NCBI GenBank assembly: GCA_031276545.1
Contig: JAISMW010000081.1
Location: forward strand, 1 to 10,684
Source of the DNA: Tannerellaceae bacterium
Lineage (GTDB): Bacteria; Bacteroidota; Bacteroidia; Bacteroidales; Tannerellaceae
Direction: 5' to 3'
DNA length: 10,684 nt
A model generated the notes under the pieces. It saw nothing but the letters and a program-made list of their open reading frames with translations, had not been told where the DNA came from and did no database searches. Positions 4,461 through 10,684 of the stretch are shown one piece after another. The position numbers and the translations under genes were made by a program. Position 1 is the first letter of the stretch. Each line of letters begins with the position of its first letter.

Positions 4461-6104
4461 ATGTCTGAAGAAATCAAGAAACAGCCGGAAGAACCCGCAT
4501 CCTCCGGACGCAGAAACGCGATCAAAACACTGGTGTCCGTACCCGCACTGGGCGCCATGGCCTACGGTGTATATAAAAAGACGCAGTACGACCGCTCGCG
4601 AAGGAATCTGGGCGACCTGTTCAGATTAGACCCCGTGACGCCTCCCTCTGCCAGGGAAATCAGCCCGGAAGGCAAAACCGTCCGCATCGGAATCATCGGG
4701 TACGGCATCCGCGGAAAACAGTTGCTGAGGGCGGCGGGATTTGCCGAACCGTCCCTGATAGACACCTGGCGGGAAGCTGCCCGAAACAACTCGAACGATA
4801 CCCGCTACCGAGATTATATGGAGCAGGAAAGCCTGAACATCGAGATAACCGGCGTGTGCGACATCTTCGACACCTATGCCGAAGCCGCCATCCTGTCGGG
4901 CTCCAACATCCACCGCGAAGGAACAGGGGGTACCTTCGGCACGCCGCCGAAACGTTACCGCTACTATAAGGAACTGCTGGCCGCCGAAGATATCGACGCC
5001 GTAATAATCGCCACTCCCGACCACTGGCACGGGACGATGGCCATGGATGCCGCCCTGGCCGGCAAACATGTATACCTGGAAAAACCCATGTCGTGGACAG
5101 TACCCGAAACATACAGGATACGCGATGTGATAAAACAGTCCGGCGTAATCTTCCAGTTCGGACACCAGGGTAGGCAAACGGACAGCTACCTGAGAGCGAA
5201 ACAAATCATTGAAAAAAACATCCTGGGACCCGTCTCCCTTATCGAAGTATGTACCAATCGCAACGACCCCAACGGCGCCTGGGTATATCCCATACACGAA
5301 ACAGCCGGTCCGCAAACGATAGACTGGAAGCAGTTCGAGGGCAACGAAGACCGCATCCGCGAATATCTGGAGTACATGCAATCCTTCGGGCTGACACGCT
5401 ACGTAGGCCCTGAACCCCGCGACCGGTTCGACCTGAACCGCTTCTTCCGCTGGCGGTGCTGGTGGGATTACAGCACGGGGCTGAGCGGCGATTTGCTGAC
5501 GCACGAATACGACGCCGTCAACCAGATACTGGGAGTGGGTATCCCCTACTCCGCCACTTCGTCCGGCGGAGTTTATTTCTTCAAAGACGGGCGTACCGTC
5601 CCCGACGTCCTGCAAACATCGTTCGAGTTTCCCGAACGGAACCTGACCATGCTATACAGCGCCACCCTGGCCAGCCAGCGTGCCCGGGGGAAGGTATTCA
5701 TGGGTCACGACGCCTCGATGGAACTGTCCAGCTCGCTCATTGTGAAAGCGGATCCGCGTTCCACACGCTATGCCGAGCAGATTGCCAAAGGCATCATCAA
5801 ACCGGATACTCCGCTGATTACCTATGTGCCGGGGCAGGAGAATGTGGACGCCGTCAGTTCGGCTACCGAATTATATTTCGCCCAGCGGGGATTGCTGTAT
5901 GCCTACGTCAACGGCAAACGGTACGATACCACGTACCTGCACATCCGCGAATGGGTGGAATGTATACGCAACGGCGGAACGCCCAGTTGCCACATCGACG
6001 CAGCTTTTGAAGAAGCCATCACCGCCCACATGGGAACCCGGGCTTACCTGGAAGGCCGTACCATGTACTGGGATAAGGAAAAAGAAGAAATCGTACGCGG
6101 ATAA
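4461..6104 (+). CDS. Gfo/Idh/MocA-family oxidoreductase with Tat-like signal
   Basis: This 547-residue protein has an N-terminal Rossmann domain with G-Y-G-I-R-G at 80-85 (dinucleotide-binding G-x-G-x-x-G), A-T-P-D-H-W-H at 184-190 and the family E-K-P at 207-209, followed by the C-terminal alpha/beta domain with G-D-L-L-T-H-E-Y-D at 343-351, where the catalytic His is expected. Family members use NAD(P) to oxidise or reduce sugars, inositols and related polyols. Residues 16-37 carry R-R-N-A-I-K before a hydrophobic stretch, a twin-arginine-like export signal common in Bacteroidetes members, so a periplasmic location is likely. Inserts around 86-130 and 290-330 make it longer than simple cytosolic members. 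The substrate is unknown. Coupling to DoxX suggests membrane-linked re-oxidation of the cofactor (inference). Confidence 0.9.
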   Translation: MSEEIKKQPEEPASSGRRNAIKTLVSVPALGAMAYGVYKKTQYDRSRRNLGDLFRLDPVTPPSAREISPEGKTVRIGIIGYGIRGKQLLRAAGFAEPSLIDTWREAARNNSNDTRYRDYMEQESLNIEITGVCDIFDTYAEAAILSGSNIHREGTGGTFGTPPKRYRYYKELLAAEDIDAVIIATPDHWHGTMAMDAALAGKHVYLEKPMSWTVPETYRIRDVIKQSGVIFQFGHQGRQTDSYLRAKQIIEKNILGPVSLIEVCTNRNDPNGAWVYPIHETAGPQTIDWKQFEGNEDRIREYLEYMQSFGLTRYVGPEPRDRFDLNRFFRWRCWWDYSTGLSGDLLTHEYDAVNQILGVGIPYSATSSGGVYFFKDGRTVPDVLQTSFEFPERNLTMLYSATLASQRARGKVFMGHDASMELSSSLIVKADPRSTRYAEQIAKGIIKPDTPLITYVPGQENVDAVSSATELYFAQRGLLYAYVNGKRYDTTYLHIREWVECIRNGGTPSCHIDAAFEEAITAHMGTRAYLEGRTMYWDKEKEEIVRG

Positions 6105-6118
6105 ACCCCGGCTTATCC
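6099..6118. other. Stem-loop spanning two convergent stop codons
   Basis: GGATAA (6099-6104) pairs with TTATCC (6113-6118) around an 8-base loop. The 5' arm contains the TAA of the oxidoreductase and the 3' arm contains the TAA of lpdA on the other strand, only 8 bp apart. No strong T-run follows either side, so it would be a weak bidirectional terminator at most. Confidence 0.35.
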
Positions 6119-7459
6119 CAAAGCTTCTTTTATGATTTCTCCTACGGTGGGATGAGGGAAGATGCACGAAGCCAGTTCGCCGGCCTTCATTCCCCGTTCG
6201 ATGGCTATCCCGGCAACCGTGATCAGTTCCGAGGCCGGGTTTCCCAGCAGATGAACGCCGAGGATCGTTTCATCTTCATCCAGCAGGATTTTACACAGAC
6301 CATTTCCCATCTCGTTCTCCGCCACAAAACGGCCGGAGAACGTCATGGGAATTTTTCGTACCGTGTAGTTGCGGCCGGCGGCTTGCAACTGTTCTTCCGT
6401 AGCGCCCACGCCGGCTATCTCCGGATTGGTATAGACCACGCCCGGAACGGCCTTGTAGCTCATACCGGCCGAAGCCGTCCCAAGGATATGCCCCACGGCT
6501 GTTTCGGCCTCGCTCACTGCCGTATGCGCCAGCATGGAGAAACCGGTCACATCCCCGCAAGCATATACATTGGGCACGGAGGTACGCATGTATGCGTCGG
6601 TTTTCACACCACCCCGATGGAGTTCCACCCCAAGCGTCTCCAGCCCAAAGCCTTTGATCGCAGGCCGCCTTCCTGCGCATACCAGCAGTTTTTCGCCCTG
6701 TACCGTCAAAATTTCTCCGTCTTTTTCTACGGAGACGGTCTCGCCGTGTACCGCCGTCACCTTATGCCCAGTATAGAAGCTGACTCCCCGTTTGGTATAC
6801 TCGGCGCGCAGCATGTCGGCCGTTTCCTTATCCGTTCCGGGCAGAATCCCGTCAAGCATCTCTATCACACGCACCTTTACGCCCAGACTGTTGAAGAACG
6901 AAGTAAACTCCATTCCTACCACACCGCCTCCGATCACCACGATCGATGCCGGCAGTTCCTTCGCCTGCAAGGCTTCCCGGCTGGTCCAGCAAGTTTCGCT
7001 CAATCCCGGAACAGGAGGGATAAAGGTTTCCGATCCGGTGCAGAGAATCAAACGGGCGGCCTCGAAGGTTTCGCCGTTACAGGTAATAGCCAGGCTTCCG
7101 TCGGCAGTGTATCCCGCTATCAGCGCTTCACCGCTCACGACCGGCACACCGTGTGCGGCCATCTTCATGCGGATGCCGGCCACCAGTTTTTTTACCACTT
7201 TGTTTTTGCGGGCGATGATTTTAGGAAGGTCGAATGAGACTTTTTCCACTTCTACCGCATATTTGGAGGCTCCCTTCGCGGTATCAAATACTTTGGCGGA
7301 ATACAGTAATGTCTTGGTGGGAATACATCCTTCGTTCAGGCAAACGCCTCCTAAGGTATTCTTTTCAAAGAGAATGGTGGAGCGTCCAGCGGCTCCTGCC
7401 TTTTCGGCGGCGGTATACCCTGCCGGTCCGCCTCCGATGATTGCTACGTCGTATTTCAT
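6113..7459 (-). CDS. lpdA: Dihydrolipoyl dehydrogenase (E3)
   Basis: E3 re-oxidises dihydrolipoamide on 2-oxoacid dehydrogenase or glycine-cleavage complexes, passing electrons through a disulfide and FAD to NAD+. The 448-residue protein shows G-G-G-P-A-G at 9-14 for FAD, the redox-active pair Cys40/Cys45 in G-G-V-C-L-N-E-G-C-I-P-T-K, an NAD-binding G-G-G-V-V-G at 177-182, A-C-G-D-V-T-G for the FAD ribityl region, and the C-terminal His436-Pro-Thr...Glu441 catalytic dyad. All key residues are intact. No E1, E2 or glycine-cleavage genes are nearby, so the partner complex is unknown. The tsf terminator lies upstream, implying a separate promoter. The gene ends tail-to-tail with the oxidoreductase gene. 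Confidence 0.95.
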   Translation of the reverse strand: MKYDVAIIGGGPAGYTAAEKAGAAGRSTILFEKNTLGGVCLNEGCIPTKTLLYSAKVFDTAKGASKYAVEVEKVSFDLPKIIARKNKVVKKLVAGIRMKMAAHGVPVVSGEALIAGYTADGSLAITCNGETFEAARLILCTGSETFIPPVPGLSETCWTSREALQAKELPASIVVIGGGVVGMEFTSFFNSLGVKVRVIEMLDGILPGTDKETADMLRAEYTKRGVSFYTGHKVTAVHGETVSVEKDGEILTVQGEKLLVCAGRRPAIKGFGLETLGVELHRGGVKTDAYMRTSVPNVYACGDVTGFSMLAHTAVSEAETAVGHILGTASAGMSYKAVPGVVYTNPEIAGVGATEEQLQAAGRNYTVRKIPMTFSGRFVAENEMGNGLCKILLDEDETILGVHLLGNPASELITVAGIAIERGMKAGELASCIFPHPTVGEIIKEALG

Positions 7460-7484
7460 GATGCTTTCAATTTAAGTATAAGGT

Positions 7485-7520
7485 AAAAAAAAGGCCATCC
7501 CAAATAAGCAAGGACGGCCT
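7485..7520 (-). terminator. Rho-independent terminator after tsf
   Basis: On the minus strand AGGCCGTCC (7520-7512) pairs with GGATGGCCT (7500-7492) with one G-U pair and an 11-base loop, followed directly by eight T (7492-7485). It starts about 24 bp after the tsf stop and closes the rplM-rpsI-rpsB-tsf cluster before lpdA. Confidence 0.92.
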
Positions 7521-7543
7521 CTCTGTTTAAGAAGTACAAGTTA

Positions 7544-8371
7544 TTATTCCATATTCAACGTCACACGTTTGAATGCCGTAACGGTGAGGTTTTTGTCTTG
7601 TTGCTGCAAGTATTGTGCAATGCTCAGCTTGGTATCTTTCACAAATTCCTGTTCCAGCAACGTATTTTCCTTATAGAATTTCTGCAAAGCACCTTCGGCT
7701 ATACGGTCGAGCAAGTTTTCGGGTTTGCCGGCCTGACGGGCTTTGTCGCGTGCTATTTCCAATTCCTGGTCAATCGTTTTTTGCGGCACTTCCTTGGGGC
7801 ATACGGCGACGGGATTCATGGCGGCTACCTGCATTGCCACATCCCTTGCCACCTGATACTCCAGCGGTTGATTGAAAGCCACAATGGTGGCCAGTTTATT
7901 TCCCGGATGGATATACGAAATGGTAGAAACTCCGTTCAGAAATTCATAGAAGCCTATTTCCATTTTTTCGCCCGTCACGCCTATGCGGTCGGTAATATGT
8001 TCCTGTACCGAACGTCCGTCGGCTAAAGGCAGCGCCTTGAGTTCCTCGATGGAAGCCGAGGTTCTGCTCCGGACAGCCGCATCCAATATTTCTTTTGTCA
8101 ATGCAACAAACTGTTCGTTCTTTGCCACAAAATCGGTTTCGCACTTCAACGCCACTATCGCGGCAAATTCGCCTTCGGAAACGGCCAGCACACATCCTTC
8201 GGAGGCTTCCCTGTCGGAGCGTTTTGCGGCCACGGCCTGTCCTTTTTTGCGAATAATCTCCATTGCTTTGTCGAAATCGCCACCGGCTTCTCCCAAAGCA
8301 TTCTTACAATCCATCATACCCGCTCCACTCATTTTCCGCAGATGGGCGATATCAGCCATTGTAACTGCCAT
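7544..8371 (-). CDS. tsf: Translation elongation factor Ts
   Basis: EF-Ts is the guanine-nucleotide exchange factor that regenerates EF-Tu-GTP. The 275-residue protein starts with the UBA-like domain (residues 1-50, with L-R-K-M-S-G-A-G-M-M-D-C-K-N-A-L) and carries the exchange motif T-D-F-V-A-K-N at 79-85, where the Asp-Phe pair enters EF-Tu. The core and dimerisation region is shorter than or similar to other Bacteroidetes versions. ATG at 8371 gives the usual M-A-V-T-M-A-D-I start. It lies 22 bp after rpsB and is followed by a strong terminator, so it is the last gene of the transcript. Confidence 0.97.
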   Translation of the reverse strand: MAVTMADIAHLRKMSGAGMMDCKNALGEAGGDFDKAMEIIRKKGQAVAAKRSDREASEGCVLAVSEGEFAAIVALKCETDFVAKNEQFVALTKEILDAAVRSRTSASIEELKALPLADGRSVQEHITDRIGVTGEKMEIGFYEFLNGVSTISYIHPGNKLATIVAFNQPLEYQVARDVAMQVAAMNPVAVCPKEVPQKTIDQELEIARDKARQAGKPENLLDRIAEGALQKFYKENTLLEQEFVKDTKLSIAQYLQQQDKNLTVTAFKRVTLNME

Positions 8372-8393
8372 AATTCTATTTCTTTATTTTTAA

Positions 8394-9242
8394 TTAGTCT
8401 TCTATTTCAATATCTTTTGCCACCTTGTGGATCACAGACGCATTCAAGGCTTCTTCATCTTCCTTCTTGGTGCGTTCTTTCCTCACGGACGTCCTTACTT
8501 TGCGTTCTCTTTTCGGAGCGGCTTCTTCGGGGACTTCCGTATCGATCTTTTCCGCTTTACGTTCTTCCAGCCCTTCGTTGATAGCTTCGCAAACGGCGTT
8601 TACAATGATTTCCACCGACTTGGTGGCATCGTCGTTCGCCGGGATAACGAAATCAACGTTCTCAGGGTTCGAGTTGGTGTCTACCATCGCGAAGACAGGG
8701 ATACCTAAACGGTTGGCTTCACGCACGGCAATATGTTCTTTCATTACATCAACCACAAACAAGGCGGAAGGCAGACGCGTCAAATCAATAATTGATCCCA
8801 GCATTTTCTCCAGCTTAGCCCGTTGGCGGGTGATTTGCAGTTTTTCTCTTTTCGATAGATTATTAAATGTACCGTCTTTTGTCATCTTATCGATCGTGGT
8901 CATTTTCTTCACGGCTTTACGGATAGTCGGGAAGTTGGTCAACATCCCGCCCGGCCAGCGTTCGATAACGTAAGGCATACCTACGGCGGCAGCCTTATCG
9001 GCAACAATCTGTTTGGCTTGTTTCTTCGTAGCCACAAAAAGGATTTTCTTCCCCGATTTGGTTAGGTTTTTCATCACTTCTGCTGCCTCGTCTACTTTCG
9101 CAACTGTTTTATGCAAGTCTATGATATGAATACCATTACGCTCCATAAAAATATAAGGAGCCATTGCCGGGTTCCACTTTCTTTTTAAGTGTCCGAAGTG
9201 CACTCCGGCTTCTAATAACTGTTCAAAATTAACTCTTGACAT
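8394..9242 (-). CDS. rpsB: 30S ribosomal protein S2
   Basis: S2 binds late to the 30S subunit near the head-body junction. The 282-residue protein has the typical beginning (N-F-E-Q-L-L-E-A-G-V-H-F-G-H), the coiled-coil-forming segment around residues 105-150, and L-P-S-A-L-F-V-V-D near 160. The core ends near residue 225. A charged tail of about 55 residues rich in Glu, Lys and Arg follows, a feature I associate with Bacteroidetes S2. ATG at 9242. It is 139 bp downstream of rpsI, a larger gap than the others in this cluster, which may contain its own promoter or leader. Confidence 0.97.
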   Translation of the reverse strand: MSRVNFEQLLEAGVHFGHLKRKWNPAMAPYIFMERNGIHIIDLHKTVAKVDEAAEVMKNLTKSGKKILFVATKKQAKQIVADKAAAVGMPYVIERWPGGMLTNFPTIRKAVKKMTTIDKMTKDGTFNNLSKREKLQITRQRAKLEKMLGSIIDLTRLPSALFVVDVMKEHIAVREANRLGIPVFAMVDTNSNPENVDFVIPANDDATKSVEIIVNAVCEAINEGLEERKAEKIDTEVPEEAAPKRERKVRTSVRKERTKKEDEEALNASVIHKVAKDIEIED

Positions 9243-9317
9243 GGTTTGTTTGTTTTTAATCGTTTACATTCTGTTTTACCATACAATCACCAGGTAGTTC
9301 TCCAACATATCTTCATG

Positions 9318-9352
9318 CAAAAGAAATCCTGACGATTTAGATACTAAACGCC
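9318..9352 (-). promoter_or_regulatory. Possible internal promoter and stem-loop between rpsI and rpsB
   Basis: In the 139-bp gap, the minus strand can form a hairpin: GGCGTTTAG (9352-9344) pairs with CTAAATCGTC (9340-9331), with a three-base loop, one bulge and one G-U pair that exists only on the minus strand. Just after it is TTCTTTTG (9325-9318), one mismatch from the TAnnTTTG -7 box. Together they could give partial termination after rpsI and re-initiation for rpsB-tsf. This is tentative. Confidence 0.35.
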
Positions 9353-9381
9353 TTCTTTTAGTGAAATTACGCATCACCGTT

Positions 9382-9768
9382 TTAACGTTTACTGAACTGG
9401 AATCTCTTACGTGCTTTGGGGCGTCCCGGTTTCTTGCGTTCCACAATGCGCGGATCGCGGGTTACAAAACCTTCCGCCCGGAGTGCCGGTTTATGTTCCG
9501 GATTGATTTTCACCAAAGCGCGGGCAATGGCTAAACGGGCTGCTTCGGATTGTCCTTTGAAACCTCCGCCGGTCAGGTTGACGCGCACATCATATTGCTC
9601 GGCCACATTCAGCTTGTCAAGCGGTTGCTTCACTACAAACTGAAGGATAGTAGAAGGAAAATAAGTACCCAGATCCCGCTTGTTGATAGTAATTTTACCG
9701 TTGCCTTCGCTCACGTAAACGCGGGCTACCGCCGCTTTACGCCTTCCTATTGCATTTACTATTTCCAT
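9382..9768 (-). CDS. rpsI: 30S ribosomal protein S9
   Basis: S9 sits in the 30S head, with its basic C-terminal tail reaching the P-site tRNA. The 128-residue protein is full length: N-terminal A-I-G-R-R-K-A-A-V-A-R-V (6-17), the central G-G-G-F-K-G-Q motif, D-P-R-I-V-E-R-K-K-P-G-R-P-K-A-R-K, and the conserved terminal F-S-K-R. ATG at 9768 is 6 bp after the rplM stop, so the two are translated from one mRNA, the near-universal rplM-rpsI pairing. Confidence 0.98.
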   Translation of the reverse strand: MEIVNAIGRRKAAVARVYVSEGNGKITINKRDLGTYFPSTILQFVVKQPLDKLNVAEQYDVRVNLTGGGFKGQSEAARLAIARALVKINPEHKPALRAEGFVTRDPRIVERKKPGRPKARKRFQFSKR

Positions 9769-9774
9769 ACTGAA

Positions 9775-10230
9775 TTATTTAAGTGCATTTATATCTATTT
9801 CTTTCGGTTGTTGAGCCTCATGTTTGTGCACCGTTCCCGCATACACATACAAATTACCCAGCAACTTGGCTCCTAAACGATTCTTGGGCAACATTCCTTT
9901 CACAACCTTACGAAACAGACGGTCTTCGCCTTTGGCCAACAAATCGGCCGGTGTATAAGATTTCTGCCCACCGGGATATCCGGTGTGTCTCAAATAAATA
10001 CGGTCATTCCACTTATTTCCTGTGAGAACAACTTTGTCTGCATTGATGATAATCACATTATCACCACAATCAACATGCGGCGTAAAATTGGGTTTGTATT
10101 TCCCGCGCAAAAGCTTTGCAACTTTTGCACCGATACGTCCCAAAGATTGTCCGGTTGCATCTACTACAACCCATTCTTTATTTACAGTTGCCTTGTTTGC
10201 AGAAATGGTCTTAAAACTTAAAGTATCCAC
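9775..10230 (-). CDS. rplM: 50S ribosomal protein L13
   Basis: L13 is an early-assembling 50S protein. The 151-residue protein has W-V-V-V-D-A-T-G-Q-S-L-G-R at about 20-32, a basic L-L-R-G-K-Y-K-P-N-F, the G-D-N-V-I-I-I-N-A-D-K-V core and V-K-G-M-L-P-K-N-R-L-G, all family hallmarks. The C-terminal H-K-H-E-A-Q-Q-P-K-E-I-D is also expected. The start is GTG at 10230, giving M-D-T-L-S-F-K-T as in Bacteroides homologues; no Shine-Dalgarno is visible. It heads the rplM-rpsI-rpsB-tsf cluster and is preceded by a structured leader of about 130 nt. Confidence 0.98.
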   Translation of the reverse strand: MDTLSFKTISANKATVNKEWVVVDATGQSLGRIGAKVAKLLRGKYKPNFTPHVDCGDNVIIINADKVVLTGNKWNDRIYLRHTGYPGGQKSYTPADLLAKGEDRLFRKVVKGMLPKNRLGAKLLGNLYVYAGTVHKHEAQQPKEIDINALK

Positions 10231-10272
10231 TGCTTATAAAAATTAATTTAATTAATAACTCAAACTCAAAAA

Positions 10273-10345
10273 CAAGTTCCCAACCTCATCCTTGCTACGG
10301 ACACTTTAGCAACAATGCGCTAAGAACTAAACTCTTAGTAACTTG
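10273..10345 (-). ncRNA. Candidate L13 ribosomal-protein leader, three-way junction
   Basis: In the rplM leader (minus strand), CAAGTT (10345-10340) pairs with AACTTG (10278-10273) and encloses two perfect 6-bp hairpins: CTAAGA/TCTTAG (10338-10333 with 10325-10320, 7-base loop) and TTGCTA/TAGCAA (10312-10307 with 10297-10292, 9-base loop). The fold lies between the candidate -7 box and the GTG start, where an autoregulatory binding site for L13 would be expected. I recall a published L13 leader motif in Bacteroidia but cannot compare it here. Confidence 0.6.
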
Positions 10346-10361
10346 GATAATAATCGGCTTG

Positions 10362-10369
10362 CAAAAGTA
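10362..10369 (-). promoter_or_regulatory. -7 box of the rplM operon promoter
   Basis: The minus strand reads TACTTTTG, an exact TAnnTTTG match, about 132 bp before the rplM start and 17 bp before the outer stem of the leader fold. The expected TTG at 19-21 bp upstream is not seen; a TTTG occurs 30 bp upstream (10403-10400). Confidence 0.5.
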
Positions 10370-10521
10370 CACCTTTTATTTGAAATAAAAAAAATCTCGC
10401 AAAGTTTTCAGTGATTCCACGAGTAACTAAATTTTCGTAGTTGACAGAACTCAGTCGTTATACGGAAATACAATAATCATTAACGAATCCCAGATATAGT
10501 TAATTTTCTTACATTTTAATA
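10370..10521. other. AT-rich intergenic region, no gene seen
   Basis: This stretch separates the minus-strand ribosomal promoter from the insertion-sequence end on the right. I find no frame of useful length, RNA gene or repeat in it beyond A/T runs. Confidence 0.6.
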
Positions 10522-10584
10522 CAATGTCGTTTAGTTAAGCTATAACTTCTTCTTATTCATATAATAAACTTAATGAATATCGTA

Positions 10585-10615
10585 TTGCATACCTAACAAG
10601 AAATTACTAACTTTG
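10585..10615 (+). promoter_or_regulatory. Consensus Bacteroides promoter for the transposase
   Basis: TTG (10585-10587), a 20-bp spacer, and TAACTTTG (10608-10615) match the Bacteroides -33 TTG and -7 TAnnTTTG pattern with typical spacing. Transcription would start near 10621, ten bases before the ATG at 10631. Confidence 0.6.
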
Positions 10616-10630
10616 GTGGCTATAATAAAG

Positions 10631-10684
10631 ATGGCTATTGATATGAATCTATTGAATTTCAGTGCAACATTTCCGGACGAATCA
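10631..10684 (+). CDS. IS1595-family transposase, N-terminal fragment (truncated by window end)
   Basis: Eighteen codons are visible: M-A-I-D followed by M-N-L-L-N-F-S-A-T-F-P-D-E-S. From memory, the second part is the characteristic start of Bacteroidetes IS1595-family (ISXO2-like, DDE) transposases, which continue with a zinc-ribbon region, not visible here. The frame is open at the right edge. Either ATG (10631 or 10643) could be used; homologues as I recall them begin at the second. With so few residues the family call is moderate. Confidence 0.6.
   Translation, partial: MAIDMNLLNFSATFPDES

Larger units (their letters stand above)
10522..10684 (+). mobile_element. Left part of an IS1595-type insertion sequence, cut by the window edge
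   Basis: The transposase start at 10631 is preceded by a promoter and, 92 bp upstream, by CAATGTCGTTTAGTTAAG (10522-10539), which recurs with two changes at 1037-1054. I infer that this motif is at or near the left terminal repeat. The right end and the target-site duplication are outside the window, so the true boundary is uncertain. Confidence 0.5.

Noticed and set aside
4626..5615. Long minus-strand frame opposite the oxidoreductase
   Set aside because: The opposite strand encodes an intact Gfo/Idh/MocA protein with all motifs; the antisense frame reflects high third-position GC.
6152..7237. 361-codon plus-strand frame opposite lpdA
   Set aside because: lpdA is complete with its active-site residues; the antisense product resembles nothing and begins within the gene.

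Overview
The window looks like a chromosomal segment of a Bacteroidales bacterium (Bacteroides/Parabacteroides-like; the genus cannot be resolved by eye). The evidence is: the rplM-rpsI-rpsB-tsf gene order with Bacteroidetes-type protein variants, such as an acidic/basic C-terminal tail on S2; paired DUF4252 proteins, a family I know from Bacteroidetes; start codons without a clear Shine-Dalgarno; -7 boxes of the TAnnTTTG type; and the start of an IS1595-type transposase of the kind common in this group.

Layout from left to right. Positions 1-635 hold two unusual tandem-repeat blocks and no securely identified gene: an AT-rich 21-bp repeat (1-126), then a GC-rich, purine-rich 105/106-bp repeat (about 195-580). 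Both blocks preserve a long open frame made of seven-residue units, broken by a single extra base. 636-980 (minus) is a HigA-type antitoxin/XRE regulator with no HigB toxin beside it. 981-1257 is a dense non-coding patch: a tandem 14-bp repeat in the higA promoter region, an 18-bp motif that recurs next to the transposase at the right end, an 84-bp near-perfect palindrome, and inverted GTGAACA-type repeats. 1258-3063 (minus) is a four-gene signalling operon read as DUF4252, ECF sigma factor, single-pass membrane protein (probable anti-sigma), DUF4252. 3147-3857 (minus) is pyrH (UMP kinase).

Divergent from pyrH, 3958-6104 (plus) is a two-gene unit: a DoxX-family membrane protein and a Gfo/Idh/MocA oxidoreductase with a Tat-like N-terminus. 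Convergent with it, 6113-7459 (minus) is a dihydrolipoyl dehydrogenase. From 10230 down to 7544 (minus) runs the translation cluster rplM-rpsI-rpsB-tsf, closed by a strong intrinsic terminator at 7485-7520. Upstream of rplM there is a -7 box and a leader that can fold into a three-way junction, a good candidate for an L13 autoregulatory leader. The right edge carries a consensus Bacteroides promoter and the first codons of an IS1595-family transposase.

Most genes are housekeeping. I see no clearly new multi-gene system. The points worth a second look are the heptapeptide-periodic repeat array, the 84-bp palindrome, the DUF4252-flanked ECF sigma operon, the L13 leader fold and the solitary HigA.
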